DNA of 64,000 bases from Clostridia bacterium (lineage in GTDB: Bacteria > Bacillota > Clostridia > Oscillospirales > CAG-382): NCBI GenBank assembly GCA_017537345.1, contig JAFYKY010000022.1, positions 1-64,000 of the forward strand. The letters run 5' to 3'. Below the pieces are notes generated by a model that saw nothing but the letters and a program-made list of their open reading frames with translations, was not told the DNA's origin and did no database searches. A program made the translations under genes and the position numbers. Positions 50,034 through 58,655 of this stretch are shown here, piece by piece (positions within the stretch are counted from its first letter, which is position 1; each line of letters begins with the position of its first letter).

Positions 50034-50749
50034 ATAAACCTCTCGTTCAATATTTTATCCAAGCACGCAGGTAAATGCATCATATAGTGTGAAGTCAAAG
50101 GAGTCAAAATCATTCCGCCGCGGGTTAGTCTTCCCCAAAACACGAGAAGCCATATCGAACGAAAATCGGTAGTAACTCCGCCTTCTTCTAAAATTCGCAT
50201 TACCCATTCCTCGGGCACCATTGATTTGATTTGGTCGAGCGATAGATTTTCGATAATTTTGCGTGTGTTTTTACCGATTTCAATCATATATTCGTAAAGC
50301 GCTTCTATGTTCAAAGCTTTGCCGAATTCAATCGCCTCTTCCGTATTCAACGCGTTGCCCGTGTCGGTGATGGGAGAATTGATTTTTTGTTGCCAATCCG
50401 CGTTGAATATCTGGTTTTGATTTGCCATCAAAATGTTGCTTACTATATCTTCGATTCGGTATGTATGCCAAAAATACCAACACAAAGGCACCGTTTTGGT
50501 TCCTGCGTAATGAAGATCGGTTTCATAGCTTTCACGGGGAACCAAAAGGTTTTGATTTCCTGCGCTCATATATTCAAAAACGATATCTGCTATCGTGCGT
50601 GTTTTAGAGCCCGAAACTTCTGCAGGGTGGACCAAGGCGTGCAGCTCCAAGGCGAGCTTTTTGATCAGCTCCAAATCGTCGCTTTGTATAGCTGTTGATA
50701 ATTCGCCGTATTTATTATGAATCGGCTGGCAGATTTCTTGCTTAGTCAT
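50030..50749 (-). CDS. DinB-like superfamily protein
   Basis: The 239-residue, mostly helical protein looks like a DinB/YfiT-type four-helix bundle with metal-binding histidines: [13 protein letters not shown] (about 31-43), [16 protein letters not shown] (about 89-104) and [15 protein letters not shown] near the end. DinB-like proteins are induced by DNA damage in Bacillus or act as thiol-S-transferases; activity here is unknown. The family call rests on the His pattern and helix layout, so it is moderate. GGGAGG precedes the ATG; 4-base overlaps on both sides tie it to the NUDIX and deaminase genes. Confidence 0.55.
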   Translation of the reverse strand: MTKQEICQPIHNKYGELSTAIQSDDLELIKKLALELHALVHPAEVSGSKTRTIADIVFEYMSAGNQNLLVPRESYETDLHYAGTKTVPLCWYFWHTYRIEDIVSNILMANQNQIFNADWQQKINSPITDTGNALNTEEAIEFGKALNIEALYEYMIEIGKNTRKIIENLSLDQIKSMVPEEWVMRILEEGGVTTDFRSIWLLVFWGRLTRGGMILTPLTSHYMMHLPACLDKILNERFI

Positions 50750-51528
50750 TTTTTGCCTCCCAGTTTTTCTTTATAAAACCAATTTCCGAAAAGCATTTCC
50801 TTTATGGATTCAAATTTACATCCGCACAATTTTTCGCAAAGCCTCAACACTTGGCCGTTCTCGTAATCTTCAACCTCGAATCTTTTAACACCGTCTTGTA
50901 ATTGAAACAAAAACACAACTTTATTTCCGATAAAATATTCGTTCCAATATTCAAGTTTCAAATGCGAGGAAACAAAATTTTCCCATTCCGCAGAAAGCTT
51001 TTCGGGGAATATTACGGTGTAGTTTTCTCCGTCGGGTTTTACATCAAAGCCCCGGTCTTTTAACGACAACACAGAATCATCCATCCCCATAACGTAGGAA
51101 CAACACATCGAAATGTTCTCGGTTGCATATTCGTACAAATGGGGCTGTATTTCGGGGTAGGTGAGGGCTTCGGGAAGGGAATCAAAAAGCGAAATTTCTT
51201 TTATTTCGCTGTATTCGGGAATGCTTTCAAGAGTTGTTACGTTTGCGAAAAACAGCTTTCCGTAAGACTTTTCCCCGTCTATCTCCACGCAGTACGGGGT
51301 AAGAAGCCGAATATCGAAATCCTTTGCGCCCGTCTCCTCAAAAAGCTCTCTTTTTGCGGCTTGCAGGGGAGTTTCGCCTGCTTCCACGTGGCCGCCGGGT
51401 ATCTCCCAGGTGGTTCTTTCTTTGTGCCTGCACAGTATCCACTTTCCCGCATATTTTGCGGCAATTACTGCGAATTTGAACTTATCTTCGGAAACCTCGC
51501 CTTGTTTAATAAAAGTTACTTTTACCAC
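50746..51528 (-). CDS. NUDIX hydrolase with extra C-terminal domain
   Basis: The N-terminal half (about 1-135) is a NUDIX hydrolase with an intact box: [20 protein letters not shown] then ETG (about 45-67). The last 115 residues form a separate domain (from [20 protein letters not shown] to the end) without a motif I know, so the protein is longer than usual (260 residues). The start is GTG with GAGGG 5 bases upstream, overlapping the end of the AlkZ-like gene's last codons. Substrate unknown; a damaged or modified nucleotide is plausible given the neighbours. Confidence 0.8.
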   Translation of the reverse strand: MVKVTFIKQGEVSEDKFKFAVIAAKYAGKWILCRHKERTTWEIPGGHVEAGETPLQAAKRELFEETGAKDFDIRLLTPYCVEIDGEKSYGKLFFANVTTLESIPEYSEIKEISLFDSLPEALTYPEIQPHLYEYATENISMCCSYVMGMDDSVLSLKDRGFDVKPDGENYTVIFPEKLSAEWENFVSSHLKLEYWNEYFIGNKVVFLFQLQDGVKRFEVEDYENGQVLRLCEKLCGCKFESIKEMLFGNWFYKEKLGGKK

Positions 51529-51530
51529 GC

Positions 51531-52583
51531 TTATCCCTCGAATTCTATCTTTTTAATATCCTTCCACAGCTTTTCCGCCTCGCTTGATATTGCCTTTTTG
51601 TCACTTGCGCCGAGCGTTTCAAAAAGAGTGAAGGTGAGCTTTGAGTTTTTCTTTTTCCATTTGCCCACCACCTTGCCGTCAAGCAAGATTGCAGGCATAA
51701 CTATACCCGCAAGGTTGAATATGCTCCGTAAATGCTCACTTGGCAGATACAGACTTTCTTTTTTCTGGTAGCCCAGCATAAGCTGGTCAAACCCCGCAAG
51801 CAAAATACATTTGGGTATGCCTTTTTCGTATTTTCTGCCGTTTTCTATATAAAAATATGTCTTTCCGTCAACCTCCGTACTTTCCACGGGCAAAAGTGAA
51901 AGCCACTTTTTTACCTCGCTTTGCTTTGCGCCGAGAAAATACATTGCGTCGTGCACGGTAGCGGGAGCGATATTGGTAAAATACCGCCTTGCTATCTCAA
52001 GTTTTGCATCTTCGTCGGGAATGGGGGTGAATTCGGGGGACAGGCAGTACGCCTTTTTCTCCTGCACCACGTAGTTCATAAATCCCCGCTTGCAAAGCTG
52101 GCATATCCCGCCGCCCCACGGGTCGAAAATGCAAGTCTCCTCCGCGTGTGTCATACCGTTTTTGCGGCATATTTCTTTAAGCTCGTCCCGTGTTTTCGAG
52201 CTGTCTTCGAGGGCTTTCAGTATCACCTCGGAAAGGTAGGTCTGCCTTTCGGGGGAAAGCGCCCATTTATCCCGTTGGTTCCAAAAGGTGTAGCCTTCCC
52301 ACGTGTTTTTGCGGTAGTCTTCGCCGTTGTTACAGCGTATAAAAAGGGGCAGGTCTTTTTCGGAAAATACGTGTACCGTGCTTCGTACTGTCCAGTTTTT
52401 AACAAGCCCGTCCTTTACGGTGTTCTCGTCAAAATCAAAGCAGCGTATCTTGAGGGAATGAATGGCGTTTACCAAAAATTGCGATTGCACTCCGCAAAGA
52501 TCCCGCACCACGTCTTCCTTTTTGCCCTTTGTTATAAGATATTGATTTGTAAGCTGCCGGATTTTCAGTTCTTCGATAGTCAT
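51531..52583 (-). CDS. AlkZ/YcaQ-like winged-helix DNA glycosylase family protein
   Basis: The 350-residue protein matches the winged-helix HTH_42 family, whose studied members (AlkZ, YcaQ) remove bulky alkylated bases or unhook DNA crosslinks. The catalytic Q-x-Q motif is present as GVQSQF (Gln33, Gln35). Other family parts are [13 protein letters not shown], and [20 protein letters not shown] with [13 protein letters not shown] at the end. I use ATG 52583; the longer frame starts within the promoter. It heads an operon with NUDIX, DinB-like and cytidine deaminase genes. Confidence 0.8.
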   Translation of the reverse strand: MTIEELKIRQLTNQYLITKGKKEDVVRDLCGVQSQFLVNAIHSLKIRCFDFDENTVKDGLVKNWTVRSTVHVFSEKDLPLFIRCNNGEDYRKNTWEGYTFWNQRDKWALSPERQTYLSEVILKALEDSSKTRDELKEICRKNGMTHAEETCIFDPWGGGICQLCKRGFMNYVVQEKKAYCLSPEFTPIPDEDAKLEIARRYFTNIAPATVHDAMYFLGAKQSEVKKWLSLLPVESTEVDGKTYFYIENGRKYEKGIPKCILLAGFDQLMLGYQKKESLYLPSEHLRSIFNLAGIVMPAILLDGKVVGKWKKKNSKLTFTLFETLGASDKKAISSEAEKLWKDIKKIEFEG

Positions 52584-52616
52584 TGATGACAACCGTCCTT
52601 TGTTATCTTCCTGCTT

Positions 52617-52645
52617 ATTATACCACACCGTTTTTGATAATGCAA
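52617..52645 (-). promoter_or_regulatory. sigma A promoter of the AlkZ-NUDIX-DinB-deaminase operon
   Basis: Minus strand TTGCAT, 17 bases, TATAAT, with the extended -10 form GTGGTATAAT. No LexA-type box is apparent next to it. Confidence 0.85.
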
Positions 52646-52673
52646 TAAGAAAACAAACATTTGTTCTGTCAGC

Positions 52674-52710
52674 AAATAAAAAACGTGATGCCCATAAAAG
52701 AGCATCACGC
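52674..52710 (-). terminator. terminator of the plsC-ispH/rpsA operon
   Basis: CGTGATGC (52684-52691) pairs with GCATCACG (52702-52709); on the minus strand it is followed by TTTTTTATTT. Confidence 0.85.
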
Positions 52711-52728
52711 TAAAAAAACGGTTTTTAA

Positions 52729-54714
52729 TTATTCAGCGGTTTCTTCTGCAACTGCTTCTGCTGCTTCAACTGCTTCTTCTGCTGCAGCTTCTTCAACTGC
52801 GGGTTCTTCTTCTGCGAGAAGAGCGCGGATAGAAAGGCTTACGCGGGTTCTTTCGGGCTCGATAGCGGTTATCTTTGCGGTAACGGTATCGCCAACCTTA
52901 AGAACGGAAGCGGGGTTGGAAACGGGCTTAGCTGCGATCTGGCTGATGTGGATAAGACCGTCTACGCCGGGGATGATCTCTGCGAATGCGCCGAACTCAA
53001 GTACGGAAACGACCTTTGCGTCAACAACGTCGCCTACGTTATACTGTTCGGGGAAGATCTTCCAAGGATTGTTATCTTCGGTCTTGTAGCCGAGAGAGAT
53101 ACGCTTTTTCTCGGGGTTAACTGCTTTGATGTAAACTTCGATAGGATCGCCAACCTTGAACAGTTCGGAGGGAGCCTTGAGTCTGCCCCAGGACAGTTCG
53201 GTAATGTGAACCAGACCGTCTACGGGACCGATGTTTACGAATGCGCCGAAATCTGCAAGAGAACGTACGGTGCCGGTGAACTTCTGACCAACTTCCAAAG
53301 AAGCGTAGAATTCTTCAACAGCCTTTTTGCGTTCTGCTCTTGCAACCAATTTGATAGAGCCTACTGCTCTCTTGCGGCCCTTCTGGTCGTCGGTTTCGAT
53401 AACTCTGTAGCTTACGGTCTGACCCTTAAGCTCGTCCAGAGGATTATCCTTTGCGATACCGGTCTGGGAAGCGGGAACGAATACTCTAACATTCTTATAC
53501 ATTATAATGCAGCCGCCGCGAACTACTTCCTTAACGGTGCCGGTAAGGATTTCGCCGTTTTCACATGCTGCTACTACGTCTGCCCACTGCTTGTCAGCAT
53601 CAATGGATTTCTTGGAAAGAATTACTGTGCCTTCAACGTCCGAGAACTTCTTGCATACCACCTCAACGCTGTCGCCTACGTGGAATTCTTTTGTAAGATC
53701 CACGCCGCCTTCGGAGGTAATCTCGTCATACGGAAGTATACCCGTGTGTTTTGTGCCGAGGTCGATCTTAACCTCTGCCGGGCTTACCGCAAGAACGGTA
53801 CCTGTTACCCTTTCCCCTGTAGTTAATGTTCTGAAGGATTGCTCGAGCATCTCCTCGAAGGAAAGATTCTCGTTGATGGTGTCTGTCATTTGTTTAATAA
53901 CCTCCTGTAATATATCACCGGGAGTTGAAGCTCCTGCGGTAATGGCAATTTTATTTCGGGAAGTATAGAAATTCTTCCCATATACATCAAGCTCTGCGGC
54001 TTCGCGTATAAATATCGCTTCGCCGAAAAGACGTGCTGTCTCATATAATTTTTTGGAATTGGAGCTGCTTTTGTCCCCGACAACTATTGTCAGATCGCTT
54101 TTTGCGGCAAGCTCTTTAAGTTCCTTCTGGCGCTGTGAGGTCACGGTGCAAACCGTATCGAATATAAGCCCGTCGGGGCATTTTTCCTTAATAACCTCTT
54201 TGCATTTTTCCCATTCGGCAACGCTGTGAGTGGTCTGTACCACTGCCAGGGTCCCCGAAGGGATATCGCCTATCTCCTCAGCCTTGGAAGCGACTTTGTA
54301 TCCGCTTTCGGCATAAGAGCATATTCCCTCCACCTCCGGGTGGGCGGCGCTTCCTATAACCAAAGTAAAACGGTCTTTACTGTTTTCGCTTACAATGCTG
54401 TGTATCTTTTTAACAAAAGGGCAAGTTGCGTCTATTACCGTTCTGCCCGAATTATCGAGTGCTTCTTGCAAATCTTTCGGTATTCCGTGGGAACGGATAA
54501 GTATTGCGGTCCCGGGCGGTAAAGCGGAAATCTCCTCCGCCGTTACGGCATACACTCCCTTTTGCTCAAGCTTTGCGGTAAACAAACCGTTGTGTATTAT
54601 CTCGCCAAGAGTGCAAATCTTGAAACCCTTTTCAAGATTTTCCTCAAGCAGAGAAACTGCTCTTTTTACTCCGAAGCAAAATCCCGCTGAGGATGCGACT
54701 TGAATTTTACTCAA
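52729..54714 (-). CDS. ispH-rpsA: fused 4-hydroxy-3-methylbut-2-enyl diphosphate reductase / ribosomal protein S1
   Basis: The first 280 residues are IspH (LytB), the last enzyme of the MEP isoprenoid pathway, with the three [4Fe-4S] cysteines Cys13 (GFCFGVKRAV), Cys98 (DATCPF) and Cys189 (DTVCTVT). The rest has four S1 RNA-binding domains (about 298-370, 387-458, 475-543 and 560-630), with the best in the third (GTVRSLADFGAFVNIGPVDG), and an acidic Ala/Glu tail. This fusion is known from Clostridia. The start is probably TTG 54714 (661 residues), 8 bases inside plsC, with AAAGGTG upstream; further in-frame codons lie inside plsC. Confidence 0.95.
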   Translation of the reverse strand: MSKIQVASSAGFCFGVKRAVSLLEENLEKGFKICTLGEIIHNGLFTAKLEQKGVYAVTAEEISALPPGTAILIRSHGIPKDLQEALDNSGRTVIDATCPFVKKIHSIVSENSKDRFTLVIGSAAHPEVEGICSYAESGYKVASKAEEIGDIPSGTLAVVQTTHSVAEWEKCKEVIKEKCPDGLIFDTVCTVTSQRQKELKELAAKSDLTIVVGDKSSSNSKKLYETARLFGEAIFIREAAELDVYGKNFYTSRNKIAITAGASTPGDILQEVIKQMTDTINENLSFEEMLEQSFRTLTTGERVTGTVLAVSPAEVKIDLGTKHTGILPYDEITSEGGVDLTKEFHVGDSVEVVCKKFSDVEGTVILSKKSIDADKQWADVVAACENGEILTGTVKEVVRGGCIIMYKNVRVFVPASQTGIAKDNPLDELKGQTVSYRVIETDDQKGRKRAVGSIKLVARAERKKAVEEFYASLEVGQKFTGTVRSLADFGAFVNIGPVDGLVHITELSWGRLKAPSELFKVGDPIEVYIKAVNPEKKRISLGYKTEDNNPWKIFPEQYNVGDVVDAKVVSVLEFGAFAEIIPGVDGLIHISQIAAKPVSNPASVLKVGDTVTAKITAIEPERTRVSLSIRALLAEEEPAVEEAAAEEAVEAAEAVAEETAE

Positions 54715-55285
54715 ACCGCTCACACACCTTTTTAAAGCAATACTTTGCGGCTTCACCGCTGTTTCCTGCGGTGGAGTATTCTTCGTAAAGTACAGGCTCG
54801 CCGATAACTACGGTGCATTTTTTGAAAGGACGCACCTTGTGGTCTTTGGTAATAATGGAAACGGGCAGTACGGGTGCTTTTGTGTGAAGTATTATAAGTC
54901 CCGTGCCGGGCAAAGCGCTTTCGGCTTTGGGTACTTCGGGTGTGCGTGTTCCCTGAGGGAAGATACCTACGTTGCCGCCGTCCTTTATCACGTTCATGCA
55001 GGCGCGCATTGCCTTAAGGTCTGCGGTGCCTCTGTTTACCGGTACTACCTGCGCTATTTTTGCGATAAGTCTTAAAAAGCCGTTTTTAAGTATTTCTTCC
55101 TTTGCCATAAAATGAATAGGGGTGGGGAAGGCTATTGCAAGTAAAAGCGGATCTACGGCAGATATGTGGTTGGAGCAAAGCACAAACGCTTCCTTGGGTA
55201 TGTTCTTCAAACCCTTTACACGAAGGTTAAAAGAAAGCTTTACGGGTATCCAAACCAAGAGACGGATAAATGAATAAAGTTTCAC
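54707..55285 (-). CDS. plsC: 1-acyl-sn-glycerol-3-phosphate acyltransferase
   Basis: PlsC adds the second acyl chain to make phosphatidic acid at the inner membrane. The 192 residues have the catalytic NHISAVD motif (His-x4-Asp, about 39-45), the glycerophosphate-binding FPQGTR (about 110) and an N-terminal hydrophobic segment. The start is GTG with GAGGGAG upstream. It precedes the ispH-rpsA fusion with an 8-base overlap. In many Clostridia cmk comes first in this operon; here a promoter lies directly upstream and cmk is absent. Confidence 0.92.
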   Translation of the reverse strand: MKLYSFIRLLVWIPVKLSFNLRVKGLKNIPKEAFVLCSNHISAVDPLLLAIAFPTPIHFMAKEEILKNGFLRLIAKIAQVVPVNRGTADLKAMRACMNVIKDGGNVGIFPQGTRTPEVPKAESALPGTGLIILHTKAPVLPVSIITKDHKVRPFKKCTVVIGEPVLYEEYSTAGNSGEAAKYCFKKVCERFE

Positions 55286-55315
55286 GCATACTCCCTCATT
55301 CTAAAATCTTTACAC

Positions 55316-55344
55316 ATTATAGAATATTTTAACACAAATTGCAA
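55316..55344 (-). promoter_or_regulatory. sigma A promoter of plsC-ispH/rpsA
   Basis: Minus strand TTGCAA, 17 bases, TATAAT, about 30 bases before the GTG start. It is divergent from the CapA promoter. Confidence 0.8.
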
Positions 55345-55389
55345 GAGTTTTATAAAAATTTAACAATTAATATTATATCGTCCTTTTTG

Positions 55390-55418
55390 TTGACTAAAAT
55401 TTACGGGTGTGGTATAAT
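55390..55418 (+). promoter_or_regulatory. sigma A promoter of the CapA-DUF4855 operon
   Basis: TTGACT, 17 bases, TATAAT, with extended -10 GTGGTATAAT. Confidence 0.82.
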
Positions 55419-55457
55419 AAAAATATCATAAGTCCACCCCGAAAGGACCTTTATAAT

Positions 55458-56882
55458 ATGAGAAAAGCCATTTCTTTAATACTTATATTCGTTTTCGCCG
55501 TTTTGGTATGCGCTTCTTGTGATAACGTGCCCGGCGGAGTTTCCGAACCGGGCGGAATTTCTGTTCCTTCCGACAATTATTCAGATGTTTCCGATACCTC
55601 CGAATACGTTGAACCGGAGCGCAATCTGCAGACCGTGTCTATTGCATCCATCGGCTCTTCCGGCGATATCCTCATTCACAATACCGTGCGTAAAAGCGCC
55701 TATGATTCCGCTACGGGAGCGTTTGATTTTTCATACGCCTTTCAGTATCTTGCGCCTTACGTTGAAACGCTTGATTACGCCGTTGTAAACGCAGAATTTT
55801 CCGTAAGCGCAAACGGCACTTATTCTTCGCTGCCCTTCCGCGTTCCTTCCGAGGTGGTAAAAGCCCTTGCGGAATGCGGCTACGATATGGGCACCACCGC
55901 CAACAATCATATTGCGGACGGCGGCACGGAGGGTATGAAAAAGACTATGAATACCCTTGCGCAGTACGGTATGGATTATACCGGCACCCGTCTTAACGCA
56001 GATGACAGCCGTTATCTCATAAAGGATATAAACGGCATAAAGGTAGGATTTCTCAATTATTCCTACGGCGCGTACTGGAACACAAACTGCTTTAACGAAA
56101 ACAACCTTTCCGCTTTTTATACCGAAGCCAAGGGCTTTATAGACGCTATGCGTGAAGACGGCGCGGAATTCATTTATCTGTATATACACTGGGGGCAGGA
56201 ATACTCCCTTGCGCCCAACGCCACGCAGGAGGCTATCGCGCAGAAGATGTGCGACTACGGCGTTGATGTTATTATCGGCGGACATCCCCACAAGATCCAG
56301 CCCGTAGAGCTTATTCACAGCGATATAAGCGGCAAAAGCACTATTTGTCTTTATTCCTGCGGCAATCTTTTCTCCGGTCAGCAGATAGAATGTATGGCAG
56401 GCGGAACTCAGGCAAACAGCCCCAACTGTTTTCAGGACCCCTGGCACTTTGCGGGATGCGATTATCCCGACGTGGCTGACCGTACACAGGATACCCACCG
56501 CCTTCAGCACGGAACGAATTGTAACGATAACGGCCATACCGAGGACGGCGTGGTGTTTATAACCAACCTTTGCAGATACGAGGACGGCACGGCGGCTATC
56601 GCTTCCGTAGAGGTGGTTCCCGTGTGGTGTATGGGCAGAGGATTTGTCCGCGCCGCGTATCCCACCAACAGCTATTTCCGCGAATATTACGCGCTGCCTC
56701 TTGCGGACGGTGCAGATTGGCAGGCGGAATACGGACTTACCGATGAAGAATATACCGAAGCCGTATATTCCTACAACCGCACCGAAGCGCTTCTTAAAGA
56801 CGGTATCAACGAGATAAACACTTATTTCGAGGAACAATACAATAACCTTAATCAACAATTTAAAGAGGGGTTGGAAAAATGA
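55458..56882 (+). CDS. CapA family (PGA_cap) lipoprotein
   Basis: The 474-residue protein has a lipoprotein signal (lipobox CASC, Cys21), a Ser/Asp/Glu-rich tether (SDNYSDVSDTSEYVEPE) and a CapA-type metallophosphatase-like domain (about 65-440): IGSSGDILIHNTV, TANNHIADGG, YIHWGQEY and IGGHPHKIQPVEL. CapA proteins take part in poly-gamma-glutamate capsule synthesis, but most homologues outside capBC operons have unknown roles. No capB or capC lies here. ATG 55458 has AAAGGA upstream. Its last 4 bases overlap the DUF4855-type gene. Confidence 0.88.
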   Translation: MRKAISLILIFVFAVLVCASCDNVPGGVSEPGGISVPSDNYSDVSDTSEYVEPERNLQTVSIASIGSSGDILIHNTVRKSAYDSATGAFDFSYAFQYLAPYVETLDYAVVNAEFSVSANGTYSSLPFRVPSEVVKALAECGYDMGTTANNHIADGGTEGMKKTMNTLAQYGMDYTGTRLNADDSRYLIKDINGIKVGFLNYSYGAYWNTNCFNENNLSAFYTEAKGFIDAMREDGAEFIYLYIHWGQEYSLAPNATQEAIAQKMCDYGVDVIIGGHPHKIQPVELIHSDISGKSTICLYSCGNLFSGQQIECMAGGTQANSPNCFQDPWHFAGCDYPDVADRTQDTHRLQHGTNCNDNGHTEDGVVFITNLCRYEDGTAAIASVEVVPVWCMGRGFVRAAYPTNSYFREYYALPLADGADWQAEYGLTDEEYTEAVYSYNRTEALLKDGINEINTYFEEQYNNLNQQFKEGLEK

Positions 56883-58534
56883 GTTATTACAATTCTGAAG
56901 AGATTAAAAAAGAAGCAAATCCTATGCCTTGCGAAAACGGTGATAATACCGTAAGAAACCTTATATTCGGCAAACAGCCCGTTGCTATAAACGAGCTGTG
57001 CCCCATTGACGGCGAAACCGCTACTCCCCGTTTTAATTCACCTATCGATTACCCCGCGCTTACCGACGGCGTTAAAAGCGACGTATATACCTATACAGAC
57101 GAACGCTGGTTCCGTTTCACGAGAGGGGTTTCAAGAACGATAATCTTCCGCTTCGATGCCCTTTCCGCAGTAAAAGGATTTTCCATAGGCTTTCTTAAAG
57201 AAGACGTTTCCGCAGTAAGACTTCCCAGAAGAGTTGACGTTTGTCTTTCCGAAAACGGCGTTGATTGGCAGAGAGTCTGCAAATGCAGAGATATTTTCAG
57301 CGATTCTCCTGCTTGCCGCGTAGACGTTACCCGTGATCTGGAAAACACCTACCGCGCTCTGTACGTTATGTTTGAAATAGAAACCGTGGGCCACGTCTGG
57401 CTTGACGAGATTGAGGTCTTCGGCACTACCGCCGTTCCCGCAGACGCTCTTTCCATAGTAGCCGAAAACTTGGATAACGAAACATCATCCAATATAATAA
57501 ACGCATATCCTTCCTACGATGCTTTGGGAGGAGTACGCAATATACTCCTTTCTTATAACTGTATTCCCAAAAACAAAGAGGCGGAGCGCCGCCCCGGGCT
57601 GGGACTTATTACAGTTGAAGAATATCTGCCTCACCTTGCATACATAGATAAGGACGGGGAAATGAAGGACACCTTCTTTGACGGTATGCTGTATCTTCCT
57701 TACTCCGTGTACACCTATTCCGCGGAATACAAGTGCGCAGAGGGCTGGAGACATTATATCGAAAACACCTTCACGAAGGATGCAAACGTAGATGCCCTCA
57801 ATAAAGCCACCGCTATCGTAGGAGAAAAACTGGGCATTCAAAACCACAAGACCAGAGTATATTTCTCCGTTCTTCACACCAAGCCCACCTACGGCGATTT
57901 CCCCGAAAAATTCGGTGACGTTGACGGTGACGGGGCAGACGAGGTGATGGATAACTTCGCAGACCGCCAAAAAGCAATAAAATGGTGTATAGATACCACT
58001 ATCGCCCGCTTCAAGGAAGGTAATTACGAAAACCTTATTCACGATGCGTTCTATTGGTTTGAAGAGGATATCGCATACGCAAATCCCGATGAGACCGTCC
58101 TGCTTAAATGGACGGTGGAATATCTCCACTCTCTGGGCTACAAGCTGTTCTGGATCCCTTATTATCAGGCATCCGGATTTATGGAATGGAAGGATCTGGG
58201 CTTTGACGTTGCCTGTATGCAGCCCAACTTCGCTTTCCGTGACGGTATTCCCACTCAGCGTCTTTACGATAACGCCGAGATAACCAAAAAGCTGGGTATG
58301 TGCTACGAATTGGAGATCGGCGGACACGATCCCGCAAATGTTGAAAGATATATGAAATATCTTGATTGCGGCGCGGAAACCGGATTTATGAACAGCATAA
58401 AAATGTATTATCAGGGCGGCGTCCCCGGCGAATTTTACGCAGCCTTCAAGTCCGATGATCCGGAACTCCGCAAGGTATACGACAGCACATACCTCTTCGC
58501 AAAAGAAAAATACGTTTCCAGAAATAAGAAATAA
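56879..58534 (+). CDS. DUF4855-type protein with discoidin-like N-terminal domain
   Basis: A 551-residue protein without signal peptide. The first part (about 10-185) looks like a beta-sandwich of the F5/8 type C kind (TDGVKSDVYTYTDERWFRFT, then ending VWLDEIEVFG). The rest (about 205-545) matches my memory of DUF4855: ILLSYNCIP, FDGMLYLPYSVYTYS, DAFYWFEEDIAYA, LFWIPYYQASGFMEW. The Trp/Tyr/Glu-rich TIM-barrel look suggests a glycoside-acting enzyme, but none is proven. Co-translated with the CapA-like lipoprotein (ATGA overlap). Confidence 0.7.
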   Translation: MSYYNSEEIKKEANPMPCENGDNTVRNLIFGKQPVAINELCPIDGETATPRFNSPIDYPALTDGVKSDVYTYTDERWFRFTRGVSRTIIFRFDALSAVKGFSIGFLKEDVSAVRLPRRVDVCLSENGVDWQRVCKCRDIFSDSPACRVDVTRDLENTYRALYVMFEIETVGHVWLDEIEVFGTTAVPADALSIVAENLDNETSSNIINAYPSYDALGGVRNILLSYNCIPKNKEAERRPGLGLITVEEYLPHLAYIDKDGEMKDTFFDGMLYLPYSVYTYSAEYKCAEGWRHYIENTFTKDANVDALNKATAIVGEKLGIQNHKTRVYFSVLHTKPTYGDFPEKFGDVDGDGADEVMDNFADRQKAIKWCIDTTIARFKEGNYENLIHDAFYWFEEDIAYANPDETVLLKWTVEYLHSLGYKLFWIPYYQASGFMEWKDLGFDVACMQPNFAFRDGIPTQRLYDNAEITKKLGMCYELEIGGHDPANVERYMKYLDCGAETGFMNSIKMYYQGGVPGEFYAAFKSDDPELRKVYDSTYLFAKEKYVSRNKK

Positions 58535-58540
58535 TCAGAG

Positions 58541-58570
58541 ATCCCGCGGAAAATTCCGCGGGATTTGTTG
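58541..58570 (+). terminator. hairpin after the DUF4855-type gene
   Basis: ATCCCGCGGAA pairs with TTCCGCGGGAT, followed by the T-poor tail TTGTTG. A moderate terminator. Confidence 0.65.
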
Positions 58571-58600
58571 TATGCAGATGTAAATGAAACAGTTATCCGC

Positions 58601-58629
58601 TTGACAGACACAATCTGCTGTGGTATAAT
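58601..58629 (+). promoter_or_regulatory. sigma A promoter of an orphan lipoprotein gene
   Basis: TTGACA, 17 bases, TATAAT with extended -10 GTGGTATAAT; close to consensus. Confidence 0.87.
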
Positions 58630-58655
58630 CATACTACACGAAAGGGGCGAGTGTT

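Noticed and set aside
55731..56858. 375-codon frame antisense to the CapA-like gene
   Set aside because: The plus-strand gene has a signal peptide, family motifs and promoter; the antisense product has none.
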